DNA of 64,000 nucleotides from an uncultured Bacilli bacterium (GCA_934096125.1 CAKOLB010000001.1:1-64000), one strand, 5' to 3'; positions 42,433-52,166 are shown, numbered from the stretch's first letter. Made by a program: numbers and translations. The notes: a model not told the origin generated them from the letters alone.

Positions 42433-43242
42433 AACTAAAGCAATAATACTACCCAAAATTCTTCCCCTTAAAAAGTTTTTATAACTTAGGTTATACTCAT
42501 CTAAAATGCATTTAACTTGAGTGTGAATTGATACCCCCCCAAATGAGATAAAGAGGATAGCCAGAAATTCACTTGGGGAACCATTAAGACTATTAAGCCC
42601 TTGGGTAAGCTCTAAAAATCCTTTAAACAAAGTAGCAATACTCTCTGGCATATTGAAAGTCGTTATACATATTTCACTAATTACAAAATAAAAAGTAATT
42701 GCCCCCAGAACCATTAAAGTTGTATTCATACTTGCTTTTATAGAAGAGGGAAGAGAAAAATCTAAAGTGGTAATATCCTTCGAGTTATATGAAAACTCCT
42801 TATAACTAAATAGATACATTATTAAATTACTAGCATAGTGAATAAGCATAAGTTTTATCGTTATAAACTTACTTCCAAATATTAAGTTTAATATAGAGTA
42901 TAAAAAGAGGGGATTAGAAAAGTAAGTAAACTCCAGCATTTTATTAGCTTCCTTATTACTTACTTGCTTCTCTTTATAAAGCTTTCCTGTAATATAAGCA
43001 CTCACCGGAGTTCCTCCAATTAGTGACATAACAAAAGTATATGTTGATTTTTTCTTAAAAAATTTAAAAAAGTTTAAATTAATAAGTAAATCTTCAATAA
43101 TAATCATAATAAATAAAAAAGGAAAAACGCGGTAAAGCCATATTTCAAAAGCAGTATTTGAGGCATGAATTAAAGCGTTATAGTTTTTAAAAAGCAAAGC
43201 TGTAAAAATAATTATGATAATTAATATTATTTTTCTTTTCAT
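42415..43242 (-). CDS. ylbJ: Sporulation membrane protein YlbJ
   Basis: 275 residues with about seven membrane helices, shorter than the roughly 400 of Bacillus YlbJ. FRVFPFLF-like WLYRVFPFLFIMIIIE, SLIGGTPVSAYITGKLY and the closing LAILFISFGGVSIHTQ match the nucleoside-recognition-like YlbJ family. The gene is divergent from ylbL, and in Bacillus ylbJ and ylbL also lie together, supporting the call. Needed for cortex formation there. Confidence 0.8.
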   Translation of the reverse strand: MKRKIILIIIIIFTALLFKNYNALIHASNTAFEIWLYRVFPFLFIMIIIEDLLINLNFFKFFKKKSTYTFVMSLIGGTPVSAYITGKLYKEKQVSNKEANKMLEFTYFSNPLFLYSILNLIFGSKFITIKLMLIHYASNLIMYLFSYKEFSYNSKDITTLDFSLPSSIKASMNTTLMVLGAITFYFVISEICITTFNMPESIATLFKGFLELTQGLNSLNGSPSEFLAILFISFGGVSIHTQVKCILDEYNLSYKNFLRGRILGSIIALVLTLIA

Positions 43243-43283
43243 ATCTAGTTTCCTTTTTGATATAATTAAGTAGGTGAAATAAA

Positions 43284-44294
43284 ATGATTAATAAAATATA
43301 TGAAAAAATAAAAGAATTTATCAAATTAAATTATAAGTTTTTGCTCTTTTTGCTTTTTATCTGTTTTCTATTTACATATGAACTTCCCTATGTAGTTTAT
43401 ACTCCCGGGGGAATTGTTCCGCTGGAAAAAAGAATAAAAATTGATAATGAAAAAACAAGTGAAGGTTCCCTTAACATGAGTTATGTATCTCTTCGAAAAG
43501 GCACTATTCCTGTTGTATTACTATCATATGTTGTTCCCAACTGGGATTTAAAAAAGGAAAAGGACGTTGCAAGTTCTAATTCCTCAGTTGATGATTTACT
43601 TCGTCTCGAAAAAATATATATGCAAACATCCATAGATAACGCTACACTTGTAGCTTATCAAAAAGCCGGTAAAAATGTAGATATAAAATCTTCTAGTAAT
43701 CATGTTGTATACATTGATAAGAAAAGTAATACAGACATTCAAAAGTATGATGTTTTAGTTTCAGCAGAAGAAGAAAAAATTGAGGATATTAACGACTTAC
43801 GAAGTATTATAAATAAGCATCAAGCGGAAGATAATATCAAGATGCAAGTTCTAAGAAATGGGAAAAAACGTAATTGTACTGCGAAAATATATGATGATAA
43901 TGGCACTTTAAAAATTGGCATAGCATTTATAACAACTTATGAGTATAATACAAACCCAAAGATTTCAATAAAAACTAAAAGTAGTGAGTCTGGTTCAAGT
44001 GGTGGCCTTATGTTAGCTCTTGCTATTTACAATAAGCTTAATGATGATAATATTACTAAAGGCTATAAAGTAGTAGGAACTGGAACGATAGAAAAAGATG
44101 GCAAAGTTGGTGCAATAGATGGTGTAAAGTATAAACTTCTTGGTGCTTCCAAAAATCATGGCGATATCTTCTTGTGTCCCAAGGAAAATTTAGAAGAAGC
44201 TAAAAAAGTAAAAGAAAAATATAATCTTTCCATTCCAGTCTTTGGAGTTTCCACCTTTGATGAAGCCCTAAGCATTCTTGAAAACTTTAAATAA
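43284..44294 (+). CDS. ylbL: YlbL-type PDZ/Lon-like serine protease
   Basis: 336 residues: one N-terminal membrane helix (about 15-35), a PDZ domain (about 130-200: YDVLVSAEEEKIEDINDLRS) and a C-terminal Lon-type protease domain with the Ser in KSSESGSSGGLMLALAIYNKL and the Lys in VGAIDGVKYKLLGA. TPGGIVPLEKRI is a family N-terminal mark. SepM/YlbL proteins cut secreted or membrane peptides; YlbL is linked to the cell-division inhibitor YneA in Bacillus. Extended -10 TGATATAAT at about 43258-43266. Confidence 0.9.
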   Translation: MINKIYEKIKEFIKLNYKFLLFLLFICFLFTYELPYVVYTPGGIVPLEKRIKIDNEKTSEGSLNMSYVSLRKGTIPVVLLSYVVPNWDLKKEKDVASSNSSVDDLLRLEKIYMQTSIDNATLVAYQKAGKNVDIKSSSNHVVYIDKKSNTDIQKYDVLVSAEEEKIEDINDLRSIINKHQAEDNIKMQVLRNGKKRNCTAKIYDDNGTLKIGIAFITTYEYNTNPKISIKTKSSESGSSGGLMLALAIYNKLNDDNITKGYKVVGTGTIEKDGKVGAIDGVKYKLLGASKNHGDIFLCPKENLEEAKKVKEKYNLSIPVFGVSTFDEALSILENFK

Positions 44295-44375
44295 TGTCAA
44301 AAACTGTCAAAAAATCTTAAATTCATATCCAATAAATCTTTTCAAGCAATATAAAAAGTAGAAAGGATGTTGGAT

Positions 44376-45107
44376 ATGAATTTTTTTAAAAACAATAAAA
44401 TAATATGCATAATTGGAATAGTACTTACTGTTATCATTATTTCTTTAAGTGTTTTCATATTTTATTTACTTAGTAGCTTTCATTCTTCCTCTCCAGTTGA
44501 TGAGGATGATAATATTTTAGCTACCGAAGAAAAGGATGAAAGTGATGATGAAATGCTTTTTGTGGAGATAAAAGGAGAAGTTACATTCCCTGATGTTTAT
44601 AGCATGCCTAAAGGAAGTATTATTAAAGACCTTATAACTAAAGCAGGGGGCATCAAAAGTACTGGAAGCACAAATAATATTAATATGAGTTTAGCATTAG
44701 AAAATGAAATGGTAGTAGTAGTATATTCACAAAAAGAGTTGAATAAAAGTGAGCAAAAGGCTGGTTCATCTAAAAAATGTCAGTCTAGTAATTATGATAT
44801 TAGTTCTTGTCTTCAGAAAAAAGAAAGTATTATTACTTCTCCTTCTAGTAAAAGCAGTGCCGCAGAAAATACTCCAGTCAAAGAAGAAACGGAAGGTAAG
44901 GAGGAAACCGAAAATAAAATTATTAATATCAACATTGCAAGTGAAAAAGAGCTATCTACTTTACCTGGAATTGGCTCTGCTAAAGCAAAAGCAATTATTA
45001 GTTATCGCACTACTAATGGGTTTTTTCAAAGTATTGAAGATATAAAGAAAGTAAGTGGAATTGGTGATGCAACCTTCAATAAATTTAAAGACCGTATTAC
45101 TGTCTAA
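44376..45107 (+). CDS. comEA: Competence DNA receptor ComEA
   Basis: 243 residues from ATG 44376; ATG 44367 abuts the AGAAAGG site and is rejected. N-terminal membrane anchor (about 8-32), an SLBB domain (VEIKGEVTFPDVYSMPKGS ... about 60-120), a Ser-rich linker, and a C-terminal double helix-hairpin-helix (NIASEKELSTLPGIGSAKAK; IKKVSGIGDATFNKF). Binds DNA outside the membrane and passes it to ComEC, the next gene, which starts within its 3' end. Confidence 0.93.
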   Translation: MNFFKNNKIICIIGIVLTVIIISLSVFIFYLLSSFHSSSPVDEDDNILATEEKDESDDEMLFVEIKGEVTFPDVYSMPKGSIIKDLITKAGGIKSTGSTNNINMSLALENEMVVVVYSQKELNKSEQKAGSSKKCQSSNYDISSCLQKKESIITSPSSKSSAAENTPVKEETEGKEETENKIININIASEKELSTLPGIGSAKAKAIISYRTTNGFFQSIEDIKKVSGIGDATFNKFKDRITV

Positions 45108-47127
45108 TAAAGCCTTAATCTTTTTATGTGTTTTTTGTCTTTGCTACTGCTTTGTTATGAATATATTTGTAAAGCCTAAACTAAAGTACTCCGAAAATAC
45201 AACTAGCATTACGGGAAAAATTATTTCATATAAATTTACGGATGAACTGCTCACACTAGAAGTTAAAGGCAAGGAAAAGATTATTATTAAGTATTATTTT
45301 CATAGTACAAAGGATATTTCCAAATATAAAAAAATGATTAAGTATGGCCAGGAAATTTTAGTAAGAGGGAGCATTAGTGATATATCATCAAGTATTATAC
45401 CAGGCACTTTTAATTATCAAAAGTATGCAAAGCATAAACATATTTATCATATTATGAAAGCAAGTAATGTTGAAATTTTAAAAAAAGAAAACCTTTTGTA
45501 TAAGATGAAAAACTTTCTTTTGGATATAGCTAGCCAGAAAGAAAATAAAGATTACATTCTAGCTTTATGTTTGGGCATCAAAGATGGACTAGATTATAGC
45601 ACCAAAAGTACTTTTCAGCAAAACGGTATAAGTCATTTACTCGCTGTATCTGGACTTCATATCGGTATAATTATCTTTTTAATAAACATCTTTACTAAAA
45701 AATCTATATACCGAATATCTATCCTTTTTCTTTTCTTATTTTTAACAAACTTTTCCTCTTCCTGCTTGCGTGCAGTACTATTTTTCACTCTATGTGAAAT
45801 TAACCATAAATACAATCTAGGCTACAAAAGTATTTATTTGCTTATCATCACGGCTTTAATCATTCTCTTTATTAGTCCCAGCATGATTTATGATATTGGC
45901 TTTCTATATTCTTTCACGGCCAGCTTTGGCATCCTGTATTATCAAGATAAACTAACTCATGGATATTTTCAAAATTTATTATTAATTAGTTTAGTAAGTT
46001 TCTTATTTACTCTGCCAATTACTTGTCTTTTAAACTATGAAATAAACTTAGCATCAATTTTTAATAATCTTATATTTGTTCCTTTAGTATCCAGTATTAT
46101 TTTTCCTTTGTGTCTTTTATCATTTATCCAATTTGTTCCGAGCATTTTCTTATCTTTAAGTATTAAATTTTTTCAAACTTTAAATGCGTTAGCTTTAAAG
46201 TGGGCGATTATGATAAGCGTCCCAAGGCTTCCTGTTATATTCATTACAATTATGTATATATCATTAATATTTATTAAATATAAGCCTAAATTACTCTTTG
46301 TTTTTCCGTTTCTTTTACTATGTAACTCTTATCTTCCAAAGTTAGATAATCTTGCACATGTATATTTCTTAGATGTAGGCCAAGGTGATTTAAGTCTAAT
46401 TACATATCCTCATAATCAAAAAAGTGTTATGATTGATACTAGTGGAAAAATATCTTTTAAAGAAAAGAGTAATAACTTTAATACATACGAGATCCAAAAT
46501 ATAATTAAGTTTTTAAAAAGCAAAGGAATTAAAAAAATAGATTATTTAATACTTACTCATGGCGACTACGATCATATGGGAGAAGCAATTAACTTAGTTA
46601 ATAATTTTAAAGTAAAAAAAGTTATATTTAACTGTGGTGAGTTTAATGATTTGGAAAAAGAATTAATTAAAGTATTAGATAAAAAGAAAATTAAATATTA
46701 CTCCTGTATTAAAAAATTAAATATAGATAATAATAAATTATATTTTTTACAAACAAAAGAATATGAAAATGAGAATGATAATAGTAATGTTATTTATACA
46801 AAGCTTAATGGTTATAAGTTTATGTTTATGGGAGATGCAGGAGTAGAGAAAGAAAAAGATATATTAGATAAATATAATATAAGTGATATAGATGTACTTA
46901 AAGTAGGACATCATGGATCTAAGACAAGTAGTGATAAACAATTTATTGATGAGATAAAACCAAAGTATTCCATAATTAGTGTTGGAAAGAATAATAGATA
47001 TGGTCATCCAAATAAAGAAGTATTGGACACTTTAAATGATTCAAAAATATATAGAACAGATCAAGATGGTAGTATTATGTTTAAAATTAAAAATGATAAA
47101 TTACAAATTGAGACTTGTAGTCCATAG
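45067..47127 (+). CDS. comEC: Competence DNA channel ComEC with metallo-beta-lactamase tail
   Basis: About 686 residues from ATG 45067 (TTG 45055 and GTG 45064 are alternatives), overlapping comEA. An OB-like N-part, a competence transmembrane domain (about 150-430, NGISHLLAVSGLHIGIII) and a C-terminal MBL domain with VYFLDVGQGDLSLI, LTHGDYDHMGEA and LKVGHHGSKTSS. It forms the DNA translocation channel. The 3' third is notably more AT-rich than the first two thirds, and a relic of a second comEC 3' end lies at 48850-49355, so the gene appears to be a chimera. Confidence 0.93.
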   Translation: MQPSINLKTVLLSNKALIFLCVFCLCYCFVMNIFVKPKLKYSENTTSITGKIISYKFTDELLTLEVKGKEKIIIKYYFHSTKDISKYKKMIKYGQEILVRGSISDISSSIIPGTFNYQKYAKHKHIYHIMKASNVEILKKENLLYKMKNFLLDIASQKENKDYILALCLGIKDGLDYSTKSTFQQNGISHLLAVSGLHIGIIIFLINIFTKKSIYRISILFLFLFLTNFSSSCLRAVLFFTLCEINHKYNLGYKSIYLLIITALIILFISPSMIYDIGFLYSFTASFGILYYQDKLTHGYFQNLLLISLVSFLFTLPITCLLNYEINLASIFNNLIFVPLVSSIIFPLCLLSFIQFVPSIFLSLSIKFFQTLNALALKWAIMISVPRLPVIFITIMYISLIFIKYKPKLLFVFPFLLLCNSYLPKLDNLAHVYFLDVGQGDLSLITYPHNQKSVMIDTSGKISFKEKSNNFNTYEIQNIIKFLKSKGIKKIDYLILTHGDYDHMGEAINLVNNFKVKKVIFNCGEFNDLEKELIKVLDKKKIKYYSCIKKLNIDNNKLYFLQTKEYENENDNSNVIYTKLNGYKFMFMGDAGVEKEKDILDKYNISDIDVLKVGHHGSKTSSDKQFIDEIKPKYSIISVGKNNRYGHPNKEVLDTLNDSKIYRTDQDGSIMFKIKNDKLQIETCSP

Positions 47128-47139
47128 GAAGGAGTAGAC

Positions 47140-48030
47140 ATGAATTATTACAATGAGATAAAAAACAAATTAATTGATAATGAAATATATTCGAAAATAA
47201 AAGATTATTCAAAAGAAAGACATACTCTTTTAACACATTATGAGGTAGGCAAATTACTATTAGAAGCGGGAAGTAAGTATGGTGATGATATAATTGGTAA
47301 TTATTCTAATAAGTTAACAGTTGAAGTTGATAAGAAATACAATCCGAGAACTTTAAGAAGAATGAGACAATTGTATCAATTCTTTGAGAAACAAAAATGG
47401 TCCCCACTGGGGACCAAATTATCAATTAGTCACATAAGACAATTGTTTAGTTTAACTGATAATAATGAGATAAATTATTATGCTGAACAAATAGAAAAAA
47501 GGAATCTTTCAAAAAGACAATTAGAAGAAATAATTAAGAATCGTGAATATGAAAGGTTACCAATTGAAACAAAGAACAAACTTATGAATAGTGAAAAAAT
47601 TAATGTAAAAGATTTAGTGCCAAATCCTATTTTAATTAGGAATAAAAATAATATAGAAATAATAACCGAAAAGGCACTTCATCATCTAATATTAGAAGAT
47701 ATTGAATCATTTATGAAAGACCTTGGGAATTCATTTAGTTTTATTGGTAGCGAATATAAAATCAAAATAGGTGACAGAAATCACTATATTGATTTATTGC
47801 TTTTCAATATAAAATACAATTGTTATGTAGTAATTGAATTAAAAGTTACCCAATTTAAAGTTGAATATATTTCACAGGTTCAAAAGTATATGAATTACAT
47901 AGATAAAAACATAAAAGAAATAAGTAACAATAATACAATGGGAATATTAATATGCAAAAGAGAAAATAAATTTGTAATAGAATACTGCTCAGATGATAGA
48001 ATTGCTGTTAGAGAATATGAATTGGTGTGA
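47140..48030 (+). CDS. DUF1016/YhcG-type PD-(D/E)xK nuclease
   Basis: 296 residues. N-terminal DUF1016_N (YEVGKLLLEAGSKYGDDIIG, YNPRTLRRMRQLYQFF, LSISHIRQLFSL) and C-terminal nuclease domain with GDRNHYIDLLLFN and YVVIELKVTQFKVEYISQ, where D and E-x-K form the catalytic triad. These proteins occur in mobile islands and have been linked to restriction-like or recombination roles. It is AT-rich and lies 12 bp after comEC, in the segment between comEC and the relic comEC end; probably imported. Confidence 0.85.
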   Translation: MNYYNEIKNKLIDNEIYSKIKDYSKERHTLLTHYEVGKLLLEAGSKYGDDIIGNYSNKLTVEVDKKYNPRTLRRMRQLYQFFEKQKWSPLGTKLSISHIRQLFSLTDNNEINYYAEQIEKRNLSKRQLEEIIKNREYERLPIETKNKLMNSEKINVKDLVPNPILIRNKNNIEIITEKALHHLILEDIESFMKDLGNSFSFIGSEYKIKIGDRNHYIDLLLFNIKYNCYVVIELKVTQFKVEYISQVQKYMNYIDKNIKEISNNNTMGILICKRENKFVIEYCSDDRIAVREYELV

Positions 48031-48058
48031 TATAATATGTATATAGGAAGTGACCATT

Positions 48059-48772
48059 ATGGCAAAAATACTTGAAACAAATTTGTGTAGAATTAATTAT
48101 TCCGATAGTTTGGAAGAATTATCTAATGCAACAGTTAAACTATTACAAAATAAGATTGTTGAATATAAGAAATTATTTAATATTGAATTTGATGAACAGA
48201 TTATTGTGAATTATTTTGACGATTTAGAAGCGTTTAGAGAATTTATATATAAGATTAGAGGAGAAAGAGTGTCATTACCTAAATATGCAAAAGGTACTTA
48301 TGATAATGGCATGGTTAATGCATGCATTGAACCAGATACACAATTAAAAAGCCTATATACTGCGAATCACGAGTTGTTTCATATTTTATATATGAAGTAT
48401 ATATTAAAAAATGATTATTCAAATAGAATAGTTTGGTATGATGAAGGTATGGCTCAATTTATTTCTGGGGAAAAAGATAAATATGCTGATGAAGAAAAAT
48501 TTAAAAGATTTTACTTAAAGGTAAAAGAGAATACTAAAATAATACCAAATTTAAATAATTTGAAACATGGTAATTCATTTTGTAATGATGAATATAATGG
48601 ATATGATTTAAGCTATTTATCTGTTAGATATTTAAATGAAATATTAAATTCAGAAGATTTTAAAAAACTTATGTCTGATTTTTCAACTATAAAAGAGTAT
48701 GGAAACAATTTAATATATAGAATGTTTGATTATTATGATTTGAAATTTGAATGTAACAAAAGAATAAAATAA
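48059..48772 (+). CDS. Putative zinc metallopeptidase (gluzincin-like)
   Basis: 237 residues from ATG 48059 (AGGAAG upstream; GTG 48050 is too close). ANHELFHILYMKY has HExxH-type HELFH (about 101-105), and WYDEGMAQFISG (about 126-137) supplies the Glu ligand, the arrangement of MA-clan peptidases. No signal peptide. Second passenger gene of the imported comEC segment. Substrate unknown. Confidence 0.7.
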   Translation: MAKILETNLCRINYSDSLEELSNATVKLLQNKIVEYKKLFNIEFDEQIIVNYFDDLEAFREFIYKIRGERVSLPKYAKGTYDNGMVNACIEPDTQLKSLYTANHELFHILYMKYILKNDYSNRIVWYDEGMAQFISGEKDKYADEEKFKRFYLKVKENTKIIPNLNNLKHGNSFCNDEYNGYDLSYLSVRYLNEILNSEDFKKLMSDFSTIKEYGNNLIYRMFDYYDLKFECNKRIK

Positions 48773-48778
48773 AATTAA

Positions 48779-48806
48779 AACTGCATTATCAAAAACTGTG
48801 GTTTTT
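48779..48806 (+). terminator. Possible terminator after the metallopeptidase
   Basis: AAACTGC pairs with GTGGTTT (two wobble pairs) and is followed by T residues. Confidence 0.4.
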
Positions 48807-48849
48807 TCTTTGAAAATAGCCATGTTTCATTTGACTTATTAATTGACAA

Positions 48850-49355
48850 TTAGCACATGGTGACTATGATCATATCGGTGATGCTTTAAACGTATTAGTT
48901 AGAACAAGAACTGATAAAAATATTATTCATGTATTAAAGAATTAAATATAGATAATAATATATTATATTTCTTACAAACAAAAGAATAAGATAATGAAAA
49001 TGATAATTCCAGTGTAGTTTATCTAAATTTAAAAGGCTTAAAATTTTTATTTATGGGTGATGTGGGAAATGCAAAAGAACAAGATATTTTAGATAAGTAT
49101 AATTTAGATTGCTAAACTTTTTAAAAGTAGGACATCACGGCTCAAGCACAGGGTAGCAGCGAGCAGTTCATAAATAGAATCAAGCCTAGATATAGTATAA
49201 TTAGTGTCGGCAAAAAAAGTCTCTACGGTCATCCGAATAAAAGAGTTCTTGAAATTTTAAAAAGGAGCAAGATATATCGAACAGATTTAAATGGTAGTGC
49301 CGAGATTAAACTAAATAAGAATAAATACAAGGTTAAAACATGCAGTAAGGTTTAA
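48850..49355 (+). pseudogene. comEC: Relic of an older comEC 3' end (MBL domain)
   Basis: LAHGDYDHIGDALNV, YYSCIKELNIDNN, FLFMGDVGNAKEQDILDKYN, VGHHGSS, ISVGKKSLYGHPNKRVLEIL and IYRTDLNGSAEIKL follow in the same order as in the intact comEC (from 46553). Frame breaks occur near 48910, 48988 (TAA), 49115 and 49150, and a block around 48905-48925 is deleted. Its codon use is less AT-rich than the live comEC tail and closer to housekeeping genes here, suggesting that this relic is the native end. Confidence 0.88.
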
Positions 49356-49408
49356 CACAAGCTTAAAAAACTCATAAAATATATTACATCATATGATGTT
49401 TAAATAAA

Positions 49409-49430
49409 GGGAAGGAAGCTTCCTTTTTTT
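49409..49430 (+). terminator. Intrinsic terminator before holA
   Basis: The palindrome AAGGAAGCTTCCTT (49412-49425) with a T7 tail. It was probably the native terminator of the comEA-comEC operon. Confidence 0.75.
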
Positions 49431-49464
49431 GCGAAATTTTGCTATAATTAGCTTGGGTGAAATC

Positions 49465-50397
49465 ATGAATTATTTAATAAGTAGTGAAAGTTATCATCTT
49501 TTAAATGATGAGATAAAAAAGATATTTAAAGATGAAAATTATGTTGTTTTTAATTTAAATAAAAATAGTTTAAACGATTGCTTAGTAGAAAGCTCCTATT
49601 ATGGCCTTGGTGAGGATCATAAATATATCTTAGCATCTAACGCATCCTTTTTCGGAAGTGGTAAAATAACTGAAGAAGAAACTAATAGCCTTTTAAACTA
49701 TTTAGAAAGACCTAACCCAAAAACTACGATAATTTTTACTTGTTTAGAAAAAGTAGATGCCCGCAAAAAAATTGTAAAATTTTTTAAAAATCAAAATACT
49801 TATATAGATAAAAGTTTGAAAGATAAAAGAAGTATAAATACTTACTTAAAAGATTATTTGCAAAAATATGATTACACCGCTGATTATGAGACGATTAACT
49901 ATATTATGAATAATTCTTATGATAATTTAGATATTATGATTAACGACTTAGAAAAGATTATGCTTTACTACTGTTTTCCAGGAAAAATCAAAAAAAGTGA
50001 TGTTGTTAAAATAATTGGTAAACAAATAGAAAGTAATAATTTTCACTTTATTAATAGTGTGATAGATAAAAATCTAAAAGAAAGTTTTATAATTTTAAAA
50101 GACTTAAGAAAAAGAAAAGTTGAGCCAAGTAGTTTAATTGTCCTTTTAGCTAGGGAATATAGGCTGATGTATTACGCTAAAAAGATGAATAGTAAATATT
50201 CTTTTTCCGAAATTTTAAAAAAATTAAATTTACAAGAGTGGCAATTAAACAAATTATATACAAATGCTAGCAAATATACTTTGGGAGAGCTTAAAGATTT
50301 ACTCCGGTATTTGTCGGTAATGGATGTTAAAATAAAAAAAGGCTTATGTGACAAAGATATTGCCTTTTATGCCTTTTTGTTAGAAGCAGCAAGTTAG
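49465..50397 (+). CDS. holA: DNA polymerase III delta subunit HolA
   Basis: 310 residues from ATG 49465 (GGGTGA upstream; the longer frame to TTG 49429 overlaps the promoter). YLISSESYHLLNDEIKKIF at the N-terminus, KTTIIFTCLEKVDARKKIVKFF, and the C-terminal collar region LKDLRKRKVEPSSLIVLLAREYRLMYYAK are typical. Opens the beta clamp. In Bacillus holA (yqeN) also follows comEC, so local order is conserved. Confidence 0.9.
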   Translation: MNYLISSESYHLLNDEIKKIFKDENYVVFNLNKNSLNDCLVESSYYGLGEDHKYILASNASFFGSGKITEEETNSLLNYLERPNPKTTIIFTCLEKVDARKKIVKFFKNQNTYIDKSLKDKRSINTYLKDYLQKYDYTADYETINYIMNNSYDNLDIMINDLEKIMLYYCFPGKIKKSDVVKIIGKQIESNNFHFINSVIDKNLKESFIILKDLRKRKVEPSSLIVLLAREYRLMYYAKKMNSKYSFSEILKKLNLQEWQLNKLYTNASKYTLGELKDLLRYLSVMDVKIKKGLCDKDIAFYAFLLEAAS

Positions 50398-51320
50398 TAG
50401 TTAACTTGTTTTTTAATTTTCTCTGTGTTTTTAAAGTTTAACTTTGCTATTTTTCTAAGGCTATCAAAGCCATGTTCCTTTACATAATTAGTAGCAAAGA
50501 CATCAACATTTTCACCCGCACCTTTTGGAATAGACGCCTGGGCAGTTTCACTTATTTTCTTCATCTCTTCTAAAAAGATATATCTACTAATGATGGAAGC
50601 ACATGCAACACTTAGAGCTTTTCCTTCGGCTTTAGTAGAAAATGTAATATTTTTAACAACAGCTCCGGCATCACTTAAGTAGGCAAAGTAATTTTTAGGC
50701 GGAGTAAACTGATCTACGATAATCTTTTCATAAGGATAGTCTTTTTGACTTAAATTAAGTAAAACTTTATTATGTAAAATAGCTTTAATCTTATTCATAT
50801 TTACAAGGTTATGTTCAAGGGCATTATACTTTTCATTACTAAGTATAAAAGCACTATAAGGAATTTCCTTCATTATCTTTGGAGCAATATTTATGATATG
50901 TTCATCAGTTAGTTTTTTGGAGTCATCAACCTTTAAGTCTTTTAAAAATTCTTGTTTACTTTTATCAACATATGTTGCTGCCACTACAATCGGACCAAAA
51001 TAGTCGCCAGTTCCAACCTCATCAGACCCAATCGTATTAAAACGATTGTAATTTTCTTCTTTTACCGTTTTTTCTTGCCCCGTTTTAATATCGATAATTC
51101 TACCATTTAAATTTTTCTCCATCGTAATCCATATATTTGCATCGATATCAGCACTTACTCCTTGAAACATAACTTTTCCACTTTCATAAAGCGTAATTAT
51201 TGTATCAGCTTCTTGGGCTTGAAATACCGCATATGGTGGTGTTTTATCCCTTTTCAAATTCTCATAATAAATAATCATTTTTTGCCTTACATTTTCACTT
51301 GCTTTAAATACAATTGTCAT
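50394..51320 (-). CDS. rnhC: Ribonuclease HIII
   Basis: 308 residues from ATG 51320 (GAGGG upstream). N-terminal TBP-like substrate-binding domain (about 1-85), then the RNase H fold with GSDEVGTGDYFGPIVVAA (first Asp-Glu pair), DDSKKLTD and IVDQF. Cleaves RNA in RNA-DNA hybrids. Tail-to-tail with holA, 4 nt overlap; in Bacillus rnhC also precedes a cvpA-like gene. Confidence 0.93.
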   Translation of the reverse strand: MTIVFKASENVRQKMIIYYENLKRDKTPPYAVFQAQEADTIITLYESGKVMFQGVSADIDANIWITMEKNLNGRIIDIKTGQEKTVKEENYNRFNTIGSDEVGTGDYFGPIVVAATYVDKSKQEFLKDLKVDDSKKLTDEHIINIAPKIMKEIPYSAFILSNEKYNALEHNLVNMNKIKAILHNKVLLNLSQKDYPYEKIIVDQFTPPKNYFAYLSDAGAVVKNITFSTKAEGKALSVACASIISRYIFLEEMKKISETAQASIPKGAGENVDVFATNYVKEHGFDSLRKIAKLNFKNTEKIKKQVNY

Positions 51321-51415
51321 ATTTCCCTCGCTTTGTTTCATTTTAGCACGATAAAAAATAAAAGTATAGACCATGATAAAAACTTTACTTTGCTTTTCGA
51401 GTAACTTTCGTCATT

Positions 51416-51443
51416 TTGCTTTATTTTTATATCGTTTTATAAT
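51416..51443 (+). promoter_or_regulatory. Promoter of cvpA-trxA
   Basis: TTGCTT (51416-51421), 16 nt, TATAAT (51438-51443), 28 bp before cvpA. Confidence 0.6.
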
Positions 51444-51470
51444 ATAATTAATGTAGAGGAGAGAATAAAT

Positions 51471-52166
51471 ATGGATTTGATTGGAATAATACTAGTATTA
51501 GTAATTTTAGTTTATATGGTAGTTGGACTAAAAAAAGGAGTTATTCAAAGTGGCGTAAGCTTAGTTGGAACCATTGCTATTTTGATAATTTCTTACACAT
51601 TTAAAGATGTGCTGGCAAACTTTCTGATGAATAAGTTACCATTTTTCAACTTTGGTGGAGTGTTTAATGGAATTTCATCGATAAATATTTTAATGTATGA
51701 AATGCTTTCATTTATCGTAATCTTTGTTTTACTTTACTGCGTATTAAATATTTTATTATCATTATCAGGCCTTATGGATAGGCTAGTTAAAATGACTATT
51801 GTCTTAGCCATTCCATCCAAGATTTTAGGTGCCATAGTTGGGATAGTTGAAGGTGTAATAGTTGCATTCTTACTTGCTTTCATTATGCTTCACTTGCCAC
51901 CAACGGAAAAGAAAATCTTAGATAGTAAAATAGCTATAGTTATTTTGGAAAGAACACCGATAATTGGAAGCGTTGCTGCAAAAACAACTTTAGCTTTGGA
52001 AGAAGTAAATGTCATTTTGAACAATCTTGAAAATGATGCTAATAGAGAAGAAGTTGATTTTGAAGTTTTACATACTTTAATCCATTATAAGATAATAAGT
52101 CAAAAAGATGCTCAAACATTAATAGATTCCCATAAAATTAAATTTACAAATAAAATAAGTATATAA
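51471..52166 (+). CDS. cvpA: CvpA-family membrane protein
   Basis: 231 residues; four hydrophobic helices, beginning MDLIGIILVLVILVYMVVGLKKG, the CvpA pattern (DxxxxxxxxxxxxxGxxxG), with KILGAIVGIVEGVIVAFLLAF further on. In E. coli CvpA is needed for colicin V export and purF expression; in Firmicutes the role is poorly known. The soluble tail (about 165-231) is local. Confidence 0.8.
   Translation: MDLIGIILVLVILVYMVVGLKKGVIQSGVSLVGTIAILIISYTFKDVLANFLMNKLPFFNFGGVFNGISSINILMYEMLSFIVIFVLLYCVLNILLSLSGLMDRLVKMTIVLAIPSKILGAIVGIVEGVIVAFLLAFIMLHLPPTEKKILDSKIAIVILERTPIIGSVAAKTTLALEEVNVILNNLENDANREEVDFEVLHTLIHYKIISQKDAQTLIDSHKIKFTNKISI

Noticed and set aside
44749..45045. 98-codon plus-strand ORF inside comEA
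   Set aside because: Shadow frame of comEA, whose helix-hairpin-helix and SLBB domains are clear; Leu/Lys-rich and without its own ribosome site.
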